Source: Planctomycetia bacterium (GTDB lineage Bacteria > Planctomycetota > Planctomycetia > Gemmatales > Gemmataceae). Taken from it: DNA of 64,000 bases. Positions 42,788-51,831 of the stretch are shown here, in pieces (within the stretch, counting starts at the first letter, position 1; every line of letters begins with the position of its first letter). Location: positions 1 to 64,000 of the forward strand of contig SYHD01000275.1 of the NCBI GenBank assembly GCA_005799265.1, given 5' to 3'. The notes below the pieces were generated by a model. The model was not told the DNA's origin. It did no database searches and saw only the letters and a program-made list of their open reading frames with translations. A program made the position numbers and the translations under genes.

Positions 42788-43237
42788 ATGCCGGCAGGAA
42801 AATACACCTACCCATATCCGCGCCCCGCGGTGACAGTCGATGTGGTGATCGCCACGCGCGAGGCCAAGCCGCGCGTGCTTCTGATTCGCCGGAAACATGA
42901 TCCGTTCGCGGGCGGCTGGGCGTTGCCAGGCGGCTATGTGGAAATGGACGAGGCACTCGATGAGGCTGCCCGGCGTGAATTGTTCGAGGAGACAGGGGTC
43001 AAGGTCAAGGAACTGGTGCAACTGCACACCTTCGGCGCGCCTGACCGCGATCCGCGCGGGCGAACGATCAGCGTCGCCTATCTGGCGTTCATCGATGCCG
43101 ACAAGGTGACGCCGCGCGCCGCGGATGACGCCGCCGAGGTGGGCTGGTTCGCGCTCGCCCGTCCACCGGAGTTGGCGTTCGATCACAAGGACATTCTCGC
43201 CTGCGCGCGTCAGTATTTGCGAGAGCACCATGCCTGA
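42788..43237 (+). CDS. NUDIX hydrolase
   Basis: The ATG at 42788 follows GGGAG. The NUDIX box is complete in GGYVEMDEALDEAARRELFE with ETGV following. About 149 residues, small and single-domain. It hydrolyses nucleoside diphosphate-type substrates in the family. The stop overlaps the start of the FolK fusion gene by 8 bases, so the two are translationally linked. A role beside folate biosynthesis, for instance on dihydroneopterin triphosphate, is a hypothesis. Confidence 0.85.
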   Translation: MPAGKYTYPYPRPAVTVDVVIATREAKPRVLLIRRKHDPFAGGWALPGGYVEMDEALDEAARRELFEETGVKVKELVQLHTFGAPDRDPRGRTISVAYLAFIDADKVTPRAADDAAEVGWFALARPPELAFDHKDILACARQYLREHHA

Positions 43238-44465
43238 ATCCGTGATCGCTTACGTCGCGCTGGGCAGCAACCTCGGTGAACGCCGCGCGCTCATTGCTGA
43301 GGCGATCACTCATTTGCGTGCGCAACCGGGCGTCGCCGTAATAAGAATTTCTTCGTATCACGAGACGGACCCCGTCGGCGGCCCCACAGGACAGGGCAGG
43401 TACGTGAACGCAGTCTGCGAGCTGCGGACGACGCTGTCGGCCATCGACCTGCTGCGCGTGCTCTTGGCCATCGAAACACGCATGGGACGCATCCGCACGG
43501 AGCGTTTCGGGCCACGCACCATGGATCTCGACCTCCTCCTCTACGGAACCGAAATTGTCCGCGTGGACGAACTGATCGTGCCGCACCCGCGCATGCACGA
43601 ACGATTTTTTGTCCTGGAACCGCTGGTCGAGATCGCGCCGTTGGCCCTGCATCCGGAATTACAAAGCACGGCAATGGACCTGCTCCGGCGTTTGCGGCAA
43701 TCGCATCGGCGCGAACTGACGGGGCAGAATGCCGTCGTCACAGGCTCGACGAGCGGCATCGGACGAGCCATCGCGCTGGCGCTCGCCGACGCCGGCGCGA
43801 ACGTGATCGTGCACGGCCGGCGCTCCCTGGAGACGGCCGAGAAAATCGCCGACGAATGTCGGAGTAAGCGCGTCGAAGCACAGTGCCTACTTGCTGATCT
43901 CGGTTTGGAAAGTGGCTGCGCCGGCCTGGTCGACATGGCATCGAAATCGTTGTCGTCGCTTGACATCTGGATCAACAACGCCGGCGCCGACACGCTGACC
44001 GACGCCGCCGCGCAGTGGCCCTTCGAGCGCAAGCTGGAGGCGCTGTGGGCCGTCGACGTACGAGCGACAATTCACTTGTCGCGCAAAGTTGGCGCGCTGA
44101 TGAAGCAGCAAGGCCGCGGCGTCATTCTCAACATGGGCTGGGATCAAGCCGACACCGGCATGGAAGGCGACAGCGGCCAGCTCTTCGGCGCGGCCAAAGG
44201 CGCGGTGATGGCGTTCACGAAAAGCCTCGCGCTAAACCTGGCGCCAGAGGTACGCGTCAACTGTCTCGCGCCTGGATGGATCAAGACCGCCTGGGGCGCT
44301 CACGCATCCGATGTCTGGCAACAGCGCGTGCGCGCCGAGACGCCGCTCGCACGCTGGGGTAGCCCCGACGATGTGGCTCAAGCCGCCTGCTGGCTCGTCT
44401 CCCCCGCAGCGGCGTTCATCACGGGGCAAATCATCCGCATCAACGGCGGCGCTGTGCGGGTCTGA
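43230..44465 (+). CDS. folK: FolK-SDR fusion protein
   Basis: The ATG at 43230 overlaps the NUDIX stop. Residues 1-160 form a FolK (HPPK) domain: YVALGSNLGERRALIAEAIT, ETDPVGGPTGQGRYVNAVCE and RFGPRTMDLDLLLYG. Residues about 165-410 form an SDR domain: TGSTSGIGRAIA, INNAG and a Lys (FGAAKGAVMAF). The active-site Tyr is Phe (FGAAK) and no normal Ser lies upstream. The SDR part resembles FolM/pteridine-reductase types, so the fusion may link pterin activation with pterin reduction. With the Tyr missing, the reductase may be inactive or unusual. FolK's domain looks intact. Confidence 0.85.
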   Translation: MPESVIAYVALGSNLGERRALIAEAITHLRAQPGVAVIRISSYHETDPVGGPTGQGRYVNAVCELRTTLSAIDLLRVLLAIETRMGRIRTERFGPRTMDLDLLLYGTEIVRVDELIVPHPRMHERFFVLEPLVEIAPLALHPELQSTAMDLLRRLRQSHRRELTGQNAVVTGSTSGIGRAIALALADAGANVIVHGRRSLETAEKIADECRSKRVEAQCLLADLGLESGCAGLVDMASKSLSSLDIWINNAGADTLTDAAAQWPFERKLEALWAVDVRATIHLSRKVGALMKQQGRGVILNMGWDQADTGMEGDSGQLFGAAKGAVMAFTKSLALNLAPEVRVNCLAPGWIKTAWGAHASDVWQQRVRAETPLARWGSPDDVAQAACWLVSPAAAFITGQIIRINGGAVRV

Positions 44466-44497
44466 GTATCACCGACGCTGCCACACGAGGGCCTTCC

Positions 44498-45259
44498 ATG
44501 CACCGACTTCCCTTGCTCGTTCTCTTCTTCGCCGCCGCAAACCTCGTCGCCCAGGACGCAGGCAAGACGCAGGCGCGCATCCAGAAAAAAACCTACGACT
44601 TCAAGGAAGCCGGCAAAGAAATGGAGTACGCCCTCTTCGTCCACTCCAAGTACGACAAGCAAAACAAGACGCCGCTGCTGGTCGCCCTGCACGGCCTCGG
44701 CTCCAATCCGCAGCAGATCATGCGCTACAAGGGCCTGACCGACTCGGCCGAGAAGCACGGCTTCATCGTCGTCGCGCCGATGGGCTACAACTCCAGCGGC
44801 TGGTATGGCAACACGAGTCCGTTCAAGAAGAAAACCGAGCCGGCCAATCTCGGCGAACTCAGCGAGAAGGATGTCATGAACGTGCTCGACATCGCCCGCA
44901 AGGAGTTCAACATCGACGAAAACCGCATCTACCTCATGGGCCATTCGATGGGGGGCGGCGGCACTTGGCACCTGGGCCTGAAGTACCCGAACCTGTGGGC
45001 CGGCCTGGCGCCGATCGCGCCGGCCATCTTCCGTAAGGCCGACGACGTCGCCAAGATCAAGCACATTCCCGTCATCCTCATTCAAGGCGACAAGGATAAT
45101 CTCGTACCCGTCGCCGGTGCCCGCCGCTGGGCCGAGGCGATGAAGAAGAACGAAATGAAGTACGAATACATCGAGGTCGCCGGCGGCGGCCACGTCGATA
45201 TCGCCATGCAGAACATGCCCAAGATCTTCGAGTTCTTCGACAAACACAAGAAGAAATAG
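44498..45259 (+). CDS. Secreted alpha/beta hydrolase (esterase/depolymerase-like)
   Basis: A signal peptide (MHRLPLLVLFFAAANLVAQD) is followed by GLGSNPQQIMRYKG, the nucleophile elbow GHSMGGGGTW, an acid (LIQGDKDNLVPV) and a late His (GGGHVDIAM). 253 residues. It resembles the PHB-depolymerase/LpqC esterase group. It is convergent with the large FtsH-system gene. Substrate is unknown. Confidence 0.8.
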   Translation: MHRLPLLVLFFAAANLVAQDAGKTQARIQKKTYDFKEAGKEMEYALFVHSKYDKQNKTPLLVALHGLGSNPQQIMRYKGLTDSAEKHGFIVVAPMGYNSSGWYGNTSPFKKKTEPANLGELSEKDVMNVLDIARKEFNIDENRIYLMGHSMGGGGTWHLGLKYPNLWAGLAPIAPAIFRKADDVAKIKHIPVILIQGDKDNLVPVAGARRWAEAMKKNEMKYEYIEVAGGGHVDIAMQNMPKIFEFFDKHKKK

Positions 45260-45281
45260 CCGCTTGCAGCGTAGCAGACGC

Positions 45282-48200
45282 TCACATCCCCGCCTGCGCC
45301 ATGGCCTCGCGCACGTCGCGATGGATGCGGCGGCGCACCAGGTATTCGTCGTCGTCAAGCCGTTTGCGCGCTTGCGGATCGAGCGTGAAATCGTCGCTGA
45401 CCAGGGCCAGCATCATCGCCTCGACGACGTTGAACCGGCTCAGCGAGTAGTGCGTTGTCGTCGTATAGTTATCGTAAACGCCTTCGACTTTCCCGAAGAA
45501 CTCGTGGCAGCGCTCCAGCGCGAACTCCATCGGCGCTTGCCCAAGCGCAGTGAGATACGCGCACCCAACCTTCACGTGATCGACCGTCAGAAGCTTCTTG
45601 CCGATGAGTATGTCGTGCGCCTCATCAAGAATGACCCTCGCCTTGGCTTCCTCGCCGAAGAAGAGCCGGCCTGCAGCGATTTCGAGCAAGAGGCCGAGTC
45701 GCTTGGCGAGCGAATCGCTGGCCATCGTCGGCCAGGCAGCGGCGCGGAGCGCTTGGTCCGCGTTCACAATCGCCTCCACGCGTTCCAGCACATGGGGGAC
45801 CAGATCGCGCAGGCCGAACTTGCGCAGCATGCGAAAACTCCCCGCGAAGAGAGGCGTTAGGCATTCGTACGGCGGCGTTTTCGATCCCTCCAACAGCTTG
45901 AGGAACTCGCCGACCAGGTTATGCACGTCCTCGCGACGATCCAGATGCCCGGCCAGCAGCAATCCCTTTTCAAGCAGCAACGCGGACTCCTCGACCTCCT
46001 TGCCCTTGACGAGCTGGGCCGGCACGCGCGCGAGCACCTCCTCGCCGAACGCCTGTCCGAGCCGCGGCGCCAGTTCGAGCGCGGTCGTCAAGATCCGCGC
46101 CTCCGGCTTCGGCGCCCCCTTGAATTTCTGCTTGCCCTTCATGAGTTGCCGCAAACGCTGCATCAGGACGGCGCGATCATGCTGATCCGCGAGGTCGGCC
46201 AGCTCGCGCGTCAGTTCGTCGGCGAATCGGCCATGCCAGCGGGAATAGGCGTTGCGCCGCTCGAACGGTTCGAGGATGCGCGACTTCTCGCGCATGCGAT
46301 CGATCTTGAGCCGCAAAAAGCGCTGGACGTCCTTGAGTTCCTGAAGCTGCTTCGGTTCGGAGACATGCTCGAGGAAATCGGGATGCTCGATCTCGTCAAG
46401 CTGCGTGAGCATCCGGTCGGGCAATCGGTCGAGCGCGGGTTTGCCGTCGAGCGCCTGCTGAACGCGATAGGCAAAAGCGGCATAGAGCCAACTGTGGACC
46501 TCGTCGGCGTTCACCAGCTCCTTGCCGGCGTCGCGCAGCAGATTGCGTGCTTCGTTGTTTTCGCCCAGGCGCGCCAGACCGAACGCGAAGATCAGGTCGA
46601 TGTAAGCGTGCGTCGCCGGCGTCAGCATATTACCGGTCTTGGCCCAGTCCTGCACATTTTGACGCAAGCGCACGATTTCATCGCGCACGATGCGGAAGCG
46701 GTTGTTCGCCTGGAGTCCCGTGAAGCGTAGGAAGCCCGGCAAATCGAGATCAGGCGTCAGGCCTTGCAGATACAGTCGTTCAAGCAGTCGATCGCGTGCC
46801 CGTGCCAACGTCAGCACATCGCCGCCCGACAGACGATGGAGGGCGTGCCAGGCGAGCCAGAGCACGCGCACGCCGAGCAGCCCTTCGTACTTTTCGAGAT
46901 ATTGCTGCAACTTGCCCAGATGCGGGCGCAGCGCGTCGGTGGGAGGCGCGGCGGCGGCCCCGATAAGATAGGCCATCACAAACCGCGCCTGCCCGTGCGC
47001 TATCACGTCGGATTCGACAACGCGCAGGATCTGTGCGAGGCTGACCGCTTGTTTGGATTCATGCTGCAGCCATGCGCTCGGCCAATCCGGCGGGACGCTC
47101 GGCAACTCCCAGAGCGCGTTGCCCCAGCACACCGCGGCATCGCCCGGCTGATTGAGCGCGCCATTGACTTCAGCCAGCTGGCGCCAAATCACCTGCCGTT
47201 CAGGGTCTTCCAATGGCGTTTGCAGCCCGCTGTAGGCGTGCTCCAATTCGCGCAGTCTTTTCTCAAGCTCACCCGGTTCGACCTTCGTCTCGTTCTCGGC
47301 GTCCGCGTCGGCCTTGCGCGTTTTCTTCTTTTCGATCCCGGCCGACTCGCGCGCCGGCTTGCCCGCGTCGTCCTTTTCGCTCGGCTTCTTCGGCTCCTTT
47401 GGCGCAGCCGGGGGCTTGGGCGGTTTCTTCTCCTTGTCGACATCGTCCTTGCAGATGAAACCCTCGAACTGGAATTGCGTCGCACCGAGCCAGGTTGTCA
47501 TCGCTTGATGATCGTGCTCCAACACGTAGTCGACCCACTCAGGCATGGGACGAAATGCATCGTCGGGCAAACTCTCCGGCGTGAACGTCGCATCGACGTG
47601 CGGATGAAGCCAGGTGATGCGCGACTTGTCCTCGGCGAGAAGGCGTATCACCGCATCGCGACGCAGCGGAGGATGGAGTGCCATGCCGACCGGCGTGAAC
47701 AAATTCGGAATGCGCAGATACGAACGAAACGCGATCCCATCGAGCACGAGCACCGGCGGAACGCTCTTCGACGGCCGAATGCGGACGACAACGATCCGTG
47801 TGCCGTCCTTCTCCCCGATGGCGAACGCCAGCCGGGCGAGCAGCTCATTGTCGCTCGAGCGCACGAAATCTTCGAGGTGCGCGATGCCCGCCTCGCCGAG
47901 CAACCACAACTCCGCCGTGTCGGCAACGCCCGAGCGCGTCAGCTTGACGGGGACGCGGATGTGCTCCGATAGTTCAACATCCTGATACGCGCTAGTCGCC
48001 TCGGGTAGCTGAAAATCGATCACCTCATAGATGTCGCGCAGCTTCGTTTCAGGGACGTACGTCCATTGAGAAGGTGCGCGCAGAAGCAGCCATTGGCCGG
48101 TCGGGGGATGCAATTGCTCGGCCAGGGGATGCGTGAAGCCGATCTGGATCCAAACGCCGGGCGCCGTTTCGCGATAGGCGATCGGCGCAGCGTCCACGCC

Positions 48201-48668
48201 GTTGCGATCGAGCGAACGCAGCAGTGAATAATAGGGCGGCCCAACGACGCGCAACAGCCCCTTCGCAACGCCGTCGCCTTCGAGCCAGCGGAAGCTCTGC
48301 CGATCGTTGCCGAGCCGCAGGATCTCTGTCGCGACTTCGGCAAGCTGATCGGTCCTGGCAAGCTCGAAGAGCACCGGCGTCTTGTCGGAAAGCTCGACGC
48401 CGCGCGGATCGCGCGTGATTGGAAACACTTGCAGCCAGTGGTCCGCTTCGTGAACGAGTTCAAGCGGCGATGTCGTCATCGTCTTGACACCGAGTTTGCG
48501 CAGCTCCTTGTGCGCCGCTGCGGTCAACGCGCCGGCCGGCGTCAACCAGAGCGATTGATCGTCAGCCAGCGCGAACCGCACTGGTGCCGTGCGCACCGAT
48601 TCCGGCACGACGCCGCTCGTCAGCGCCAGGCGCAGCACGTCAAGATTGGGGAAATGCAGGATCGCCAT
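45282..48668 (-). CDS. Very large uncharacterised protein of the FtsH operon
   Basis: About 1128 residues. The ATG at 48668 shares its A with the stop of the 89-residue gene (TGATG). The first 400 residues are mixed alpha/beta; residues about 400-470 are a Lys/Glu/Pro-rich linker (KKPPKPPAAPKEPKKPSEKD); the rest is long helical (ARARDRLLERLYLQG, DEVHSWLYAAFAYRVQQA) with solenoid-like helical repeats. No known catalytic motif. It ends the operon. In ternary systems such proteins are thought to be the partner or substrate of the AAA-protease; that is inference. Confidence 0.7.
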   Translation of the reverse strand: MAILHFPNLDVLRLALTSGVVPESVRTAPVRFALADDQSLWLTPAGALTAAAHKELRKLGVKTMTTSPLELVHEADHWLQVFPITRDPRGVELSDKTPVLFELARTDQLAEVATEILRLGNDRQSFRWLEGDGVAKGLLRVVGPPYYSLLRSLDRNGVDAAPIAYRETAPGVWIQIGFTHPLAEQLHPPTGQWLLLRAPSQWTYVPETKLRDIYEVIDFQLPEATSAYQDVELSEHIRVPVKLTRSGVADTAELWLLGEAGIAHLEDFVRSSDNELLARLAFAIGEKDGTRIVVVRIRPSKSVPPVLVLDGIAFRSYLRIPNLFTPVGMALHPPLRRDAVIRLLAEDKSRITWLHPHVDATFTPESLPDDAFRPMPEWVDYVLEHDHQAMTTWLGATQFQFEGFICKDDVDKEKKPPKPPAAPKEPKKPSEKDDAGKPARESAGIEKKKTRKADADAENETKVEPGELEKRLRELEHAYSGLQTPLEDPERQVIWRQLAEVNGALNQPGDAAVCWGNALWELPSVPPDWPSAWLQHESKQAVSLAQILRVVESDVIAHGQARFVMAYLIGAAAAPPTDALRPHLGKLQQYLEKYEGLLGVRVLWLAWHALHRLSGGDVLTLARARDRLLERLYLQGLTPDLDLPGFLRFTGLQANNRFRIVRDEIVRLRQNVQDWAKTGNMLTPATHAYIDLIFAFGLARLGENNEARNLLRDAGKELVNADEVHSWLYAAFAYRVQQALDGKPALDRLPDRMLTQLDEIEHPDFLEHVSEPKQLQELKDVQRFLRLKIDRMREKSRILEPFERRNAYSRWHGRFADELTRELADLADQHDRAVLMQRLRQLMKGKQKFKGAPKPEARILTTALELAPRLGQAFGEEVLARVPAQLVKGKEVEESALLLEKGLLLAGHLDRREDVHNLVGEFLKLLEGSKTPPYECLTPLFAGSFRMLRKFGLRDLVPHVLERVEAIVNADQALRAAAWPTMASDSLAKRLGLLLEIAAGRLFFGEEAKARVILDEAHDILIGKKLLTVDHVKVGCAYLTALGQAPMEFALERCHEFFGKVEGVYDNYTTTTHYSLSRFNVVEAMMLALVSDDFTLDPQARKRLDDDEYLVRRRIHRDVREAMAQAGM

Positions 48669-48937
48669 CACGTTCCTTGCCCGCGTTTCTCTCGTTCGGG
48701 CTCTTTCGGCAGGCTCACGGGCGCCGCGGGTTGCTTTTCTTCCTCGACGCGTTCGACGAGAATCTGCCCCAGCTCGCTCGCCTTGACGATGCCGCCTTCC
48801 AGTAATTTCTCGACGAGCTTGCGATGCTGCTCTTCATGCTCGTGCGGCAACAGATCGGCATCGGACGCCAGGCTGATGACGATGTCCTTCTTGCCGGTGT
48901 TCGGATCGATTTGCAGACGAATGGTCATCTCGGCCAT
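48668..48937 (-). CDS. Small uncharacterised protein of the FtsH operon
   Basis: An 89-residue protein (MTIRLQIDPNTGKKDIVISL ...) after GGGGAG. The N-terminal half has a strand-turn-strand pattern, which may be a small ubiquitin-like or beta-grasp unit. A Glu-rich helix follows (LVEKLLEGGIVKASELGQIL). The gene is translationally linked with the large protein. I think of YukD-like or X-type small proteins of ternary systems; this is from memory and not proven. Confidence 0.55.
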   Translation of the reverse strand: MAEMTIRLQIDPNTGKKDIVISLASDADLLPHEHEEQHRKLVEKLLEGGIVKASELGQILVERVEEEKQPAAPVSLPKEPEREKRGQGT

Positions 48938-48958
48938 GGCAATCTCCCCACCGCCTTC

Positions 48959-49017
48959 TGTTTAGCGCTCGCGTGAATGCGCCAGTTGCCTGGCGCTTTC
49001 ACGCGAGCGCGAAACGG
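48959..49017. repeat. Palindromic repeat, TTTAGCGCTCGC family, inside the FtsH operon
   Basis: TGTTTAGCGCTCGCGTGAATGCGCCA and the complementary right arm TGGCGCTTTCACGCGAGCGCGAAAC. It sits between the FtsH-like and the 89-residue genes. Confidence 0.8.
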
Positions 49018-49027
49018 CAAAGCGGAA

Positions 49028-51121
49028 TCACGTTTTTGCGACGATCCCCGCCAACGTCTTCGCGTCGATCACTTTCTTCTCGATGAGCAGATCGCGCAGC
49101 GTTTCGATCAGCGCACGCTGTTCACGCAAAATCGTGACGGCGCGCTGCCGCCCTTCTTCGAGAAGCTCGACGATGCGTCGATCGAGCATCTCTTGTTGAC
49201 TTGCCGACAGCTCGACGCGGCCGCCGGTGTGGTCGTCGCGGAATCGGCACACGGGCACCCCTTCCCCGCCGAGGCCGAACTCCTCGACGAGAGCGCGGGC
49301 AATCGCCGACGCACGCTGCAGATCGCCGACGGAGCCGATCGACACATCTTCAAGCAGGAGAATCTCCGCTTCACGGCCGCCCATGAGGATGCAGATGTCG
49401 TCGAGCAGTTCGGCGCGCGTGACGACATAGCGATGAGCCGGATCCTGATAGCGCACGAACCCCAGCGCGCCCGCAGTGTCGGCCTGGATGGAGATGCGCT
49501 CGATCGGCGTCGCATGCTCGCAAAACAAGGCGCACACCGCGTGCCCCGCTTCGTGCGTGGCGACGACGCGCTCCTCCTTCGGCGTCAGCTTGGGCCGTTC
49601 GATCCATTCGGTCAAGGCGCGATCGACGTCGGCGATCTCGGTCGGCCGCGTCACGTTCTCACGCAGCCGAATGCGCGCCAGCGCCCGGCACAGCGCGTTG
49701 AGATGATCGCCGCTGTGGCGCGTGCCGGCGGCGGCGCCTTCCACCGGATCGCCCGTGCACTTGACCGCGTGCTCCAGCGCGTCGGGCGTCATCTTCAGAT
49801 TCATCTTGGCGTCGTAGATACGCAGGATCGCTCGGCGGTCGTCGCTGTCCGGATATGGGATGCACAGGTGAAACTCGAAACGCCCTGGCCGCAACAACGC
49901 AGGATCAAGCGACTCGACGAAATTTGTCGTGCCGACGACGAACACGAGTTCCTCACGATGAAAGCCATCCATCTCCGTCAGAAGCTGGTTGACCATCGAA
50001 TGCTCGACGCCAGAGCCTTCGTAGGTGCCGCGCGCGGTGGCGAACGAATCCAGCTCGTCGAAGACGATGATCGCGGGGGCGGATTGCCGGGCGCGCTGGA
50101 AGATTTGCCGCAGGTTCTCTTCGGATTCACCGACCCATTTGCTCTTGAGTTCGGGGCCGGAGACGACCGTGATCGCGGCGCCAAGCGCGGTCGCCATCGC
50201 TTTCGCGAACATCGTCTTGCCCGTGCCCGGCGGCCCCCAGAAGATCATGCCGCGCGGGATCAATTCTTCGACACGACTCACTTCGTCCTCCTGCATCAGG
50301 CGATCCTTCAGCGCGAGCACGTCGATGATCTCCTTGCGCAAGCGCTCCTTCACCTTCGCGTAGCCGCCGATGTCGTTGTCGAGATCGACGTTCGGCACTT
50401 CGAGCGTGCCGGTGAGCGTGGCCTGGCGGATCTGGGCGAACGCCTTCTTCGGGTCGGCGGGATAGTCCTCGCCTTCGAGGGTGCCGAGCAATTTGCGTAG
50501 GCGAACCGCGTTGATGCCGGAGACGTGCTTGTACAGCGTCCACGGGTTGAACTGCTTGCCGAACTTGCGCGCCTCTTTTTGCGTGACGAGATGGCGCAGG
50601 CGCGGCCGCGGGATGCCGAGCAGACTGACGCGATGCGGGAACAGGTTCTCGATGACGGTCGGCAGCGGGAACGACGGGTCCTTGAAGCCGAGCCAGACGA
50701 GCTCGGGATTTTCGTACAGAAGCGGGATCACCTCGCGCGCCTCGGTCGTAAGGCCGCCTTGACTGGTAGTCAAGAGGTCGATGTGCGGCAACACGAGCAC
50801 CTTGCGTTCGACAGCCCCGCGCACGGCGTCGCGAATCTGCGCGATCATCGACGCCAGGAAGCCAAGCGGCATCATGCCTTGCTGGTCCTGAGCGCGTTGC
50901 CGGCCGTCGATGAGGACGCACTGCAAATTCGCCTGTTTGAGCCGCGCGCGCAGGTCCATGTAGAGAAACAGGGAGAGATCCTTATCGCCTTCGACGAGGA
51001 CGGGAATGCCGCGCCGCAAGCGCGACGCGACTTCCGCCAGCTCGGCGGCGTACGCGGCCTCGACCGCTTGCTCCGGCGTCAGGTCCTTCGGCAGGTCTTT
51101 TTCTTCGATCAGAATCGACAT
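49028..51121 (-). CDS. Soluble FtsH-like AAA-M41 protease with a degenerate N-terminal AAA domain
   Basis: The ATG at 51121 gives 697 residues. The N-terminal 230 residues form an AAA-like domain without Walker A (RRGIPVLVEGDKDLS, VLVLPHIDLLTT). The second AAA domain has GPPGTGKT (about 296), Walker B IIVFDELDSF and the RPGRFE arginine region. The M41 peptidase has HEAGH (about 522) and the third zinc ligand in GDLQRAS. No membrane segment is seen, unlike true FtsH. It should unfold and degrade proteins in the cytosol. The arrangement, pseudo-AAA plus AAA plus M41 with several orphan partners, fits the FtsH-type ternary conflict systems. Confidence 0.85.
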   Translation of the reverse strand: MSILIEEKDLPKDLTPEQAVEAAYAAELAEVASRLRRGIPVLVEGDKDLSLFLYMDLRARLKQANLQCVLIDGRQRAQDQQGMMPLGFLASMIAQIRDAVRGAVERKVLVLPHIDLLTTSQGGLTTEAREVIPLLYENPELVWLGFKDPSFPLPTVIENLFPHRVSLLGIPRPRLRHLVTQKEARKFGKQFNPWTLYKHVSGINAVRLRKLLGTLEGEDYPADPKKAFAQIRQATLTGTLEVPNVDLDNDIGGYAKVKERLRKEIIDVLALKDRLMQEDEVSRVEELIPRGMIFWGPPGTGKTMFAKAMATALGAAITVVSGPELKSKWVGESEENLRQIFQRARQSAPAIIVFDELDSFATARGTYEGSGVEHSMVNQLLTEMDGFHREELVFVVGTTNFVESLDPALLRPGRFEFHLCIPYPDSDDRRAILRIYDAKMNLKMTPDALEHAVKCTGDPVEGAAAGTRHSGDHLNALCRALARIRLRENVTRPTEIADVDRALTEWIERPKLTPKEERVVATHEAGHAVCALFCEHATPIERISIQADTAGALGFVRYQDPAHRYVVTRAELLDDICILMGGREAEILLLEDVSIGSVGDLQRASAIARALVEEFGLGGEGVPVCRFRDDHTGGRVELSASQQEMLDRRIVELLEEGRQRAVTILREQRALIETLRDLLIEKKVIDAKTLAGIVAKT

Positions 51122-51137
51122 ACCTGTCTGCTCCACT

Positions 51138-51184
51138 GCGACGCGGAGCGTCGCACCACAATGTGGCACGACGCTCCGCGTCGT
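51138..51184. repeat. Palindrome, GCGACGCTCCGC family, in the FtsH operon
   Basis: GCGACGCGGAGCGTCG-CACCACA and TGTGG-CACGACGCTCCGCG pair with a very short loop. The same family occurs at 42686. It lies just upstream of the FtsH-like gene start. Confidence 0.8.
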
Positions 51185-51202
51185 GACGGCGCGAACCACG
51201 GA

Positions 51203-51775
51203 CTAAACTTCCAACACAATCGTCAGCGACCCCGTTTGCGCGTCTTCCGACAATTCCTTGATCTGGCCGATCTGGGCGGCTTTCTCCTTGAGCGCATTGG
51301 CGGTGACGCGGTTGACGGCCTGATCGAGTTCCTTGCGCAGATCGAGCAGATGGCCTTCGAGCTGGTCGGTCAATTTTTTCTGAAGCTGCGTCTTTTGCGC
51401 ATCGGCCTGGCGCTGCAGGTCTTGAAGCACTTGCTTGCGAAGGCTCTCCCTCTCGCGCTCTTGCAATTGGCCTACGGGCGCGCCAGACCAGCCCTGGCGT
51501 TCGCCTTCGAGCGTCACGGCTTGCTCGGTCTCGACTTTCACGGTGACCGTCGCCGACGCCGGATCGACTTCGACGATCACGCCATCGCTTTCGCGGCGCG
51601 TCAGCTTGTCGCCAATGCGCTTGAAGCCGCGTTCCAGCAACTCGCGAACGAGCAGCTCAGCCATCCGCTCATGGGGCAAAATTTCCAGCAGCTCCAGGTG
51701 CGTGCTGACATGATCGCTCGCGCGCAAGACGTGACGGGCGCGTTCAGTCACCTTGATCTTGTAGGCTCGGCTCAT
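51203..51775 (-). CDS. Uncharacterised coiled-coil protein of the FtsH operon
   Basis: The ATG at 51775 follows AAGGA. The N-terminal 80 residues are a small alpha/beta domain (MSRAYKIKVTERARHVLRAS, then HVSTHLELLEILPHERMAEL). The rest is a long helix rich in Gln/Glu/Lys (LRKQVLQDLQRQADAQKTQL), probably a coiled coil. The start MSRAYKI fits a recurrent partner of FtsH-type ternary systems as I remember it. A bridging role is inferred. Confidence 0.6.
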   Translation of the reverse strand: MSRAYKIKVTERARHVLRASDHVSTHLELLEILPHERMAELLVRELLERGFKRIGDKLTRRESDGVIVEVDPASATVTVKVETEQAVTLEGERQGWSGAPVGQLQERERESLRKQVLQDLQRQADAQKTQLQKKLTDQLEGHLLDLRKELDQAVNRVTANALKEKAAQIGQIKELSEDAQTGSLTIVLEV

Positions 51776-51831
51776 GGCAAATTCCTTACTACCCCCCAGG
51801 ATTCGCAACGCTCATCCTGGGGCTTGGCGAT

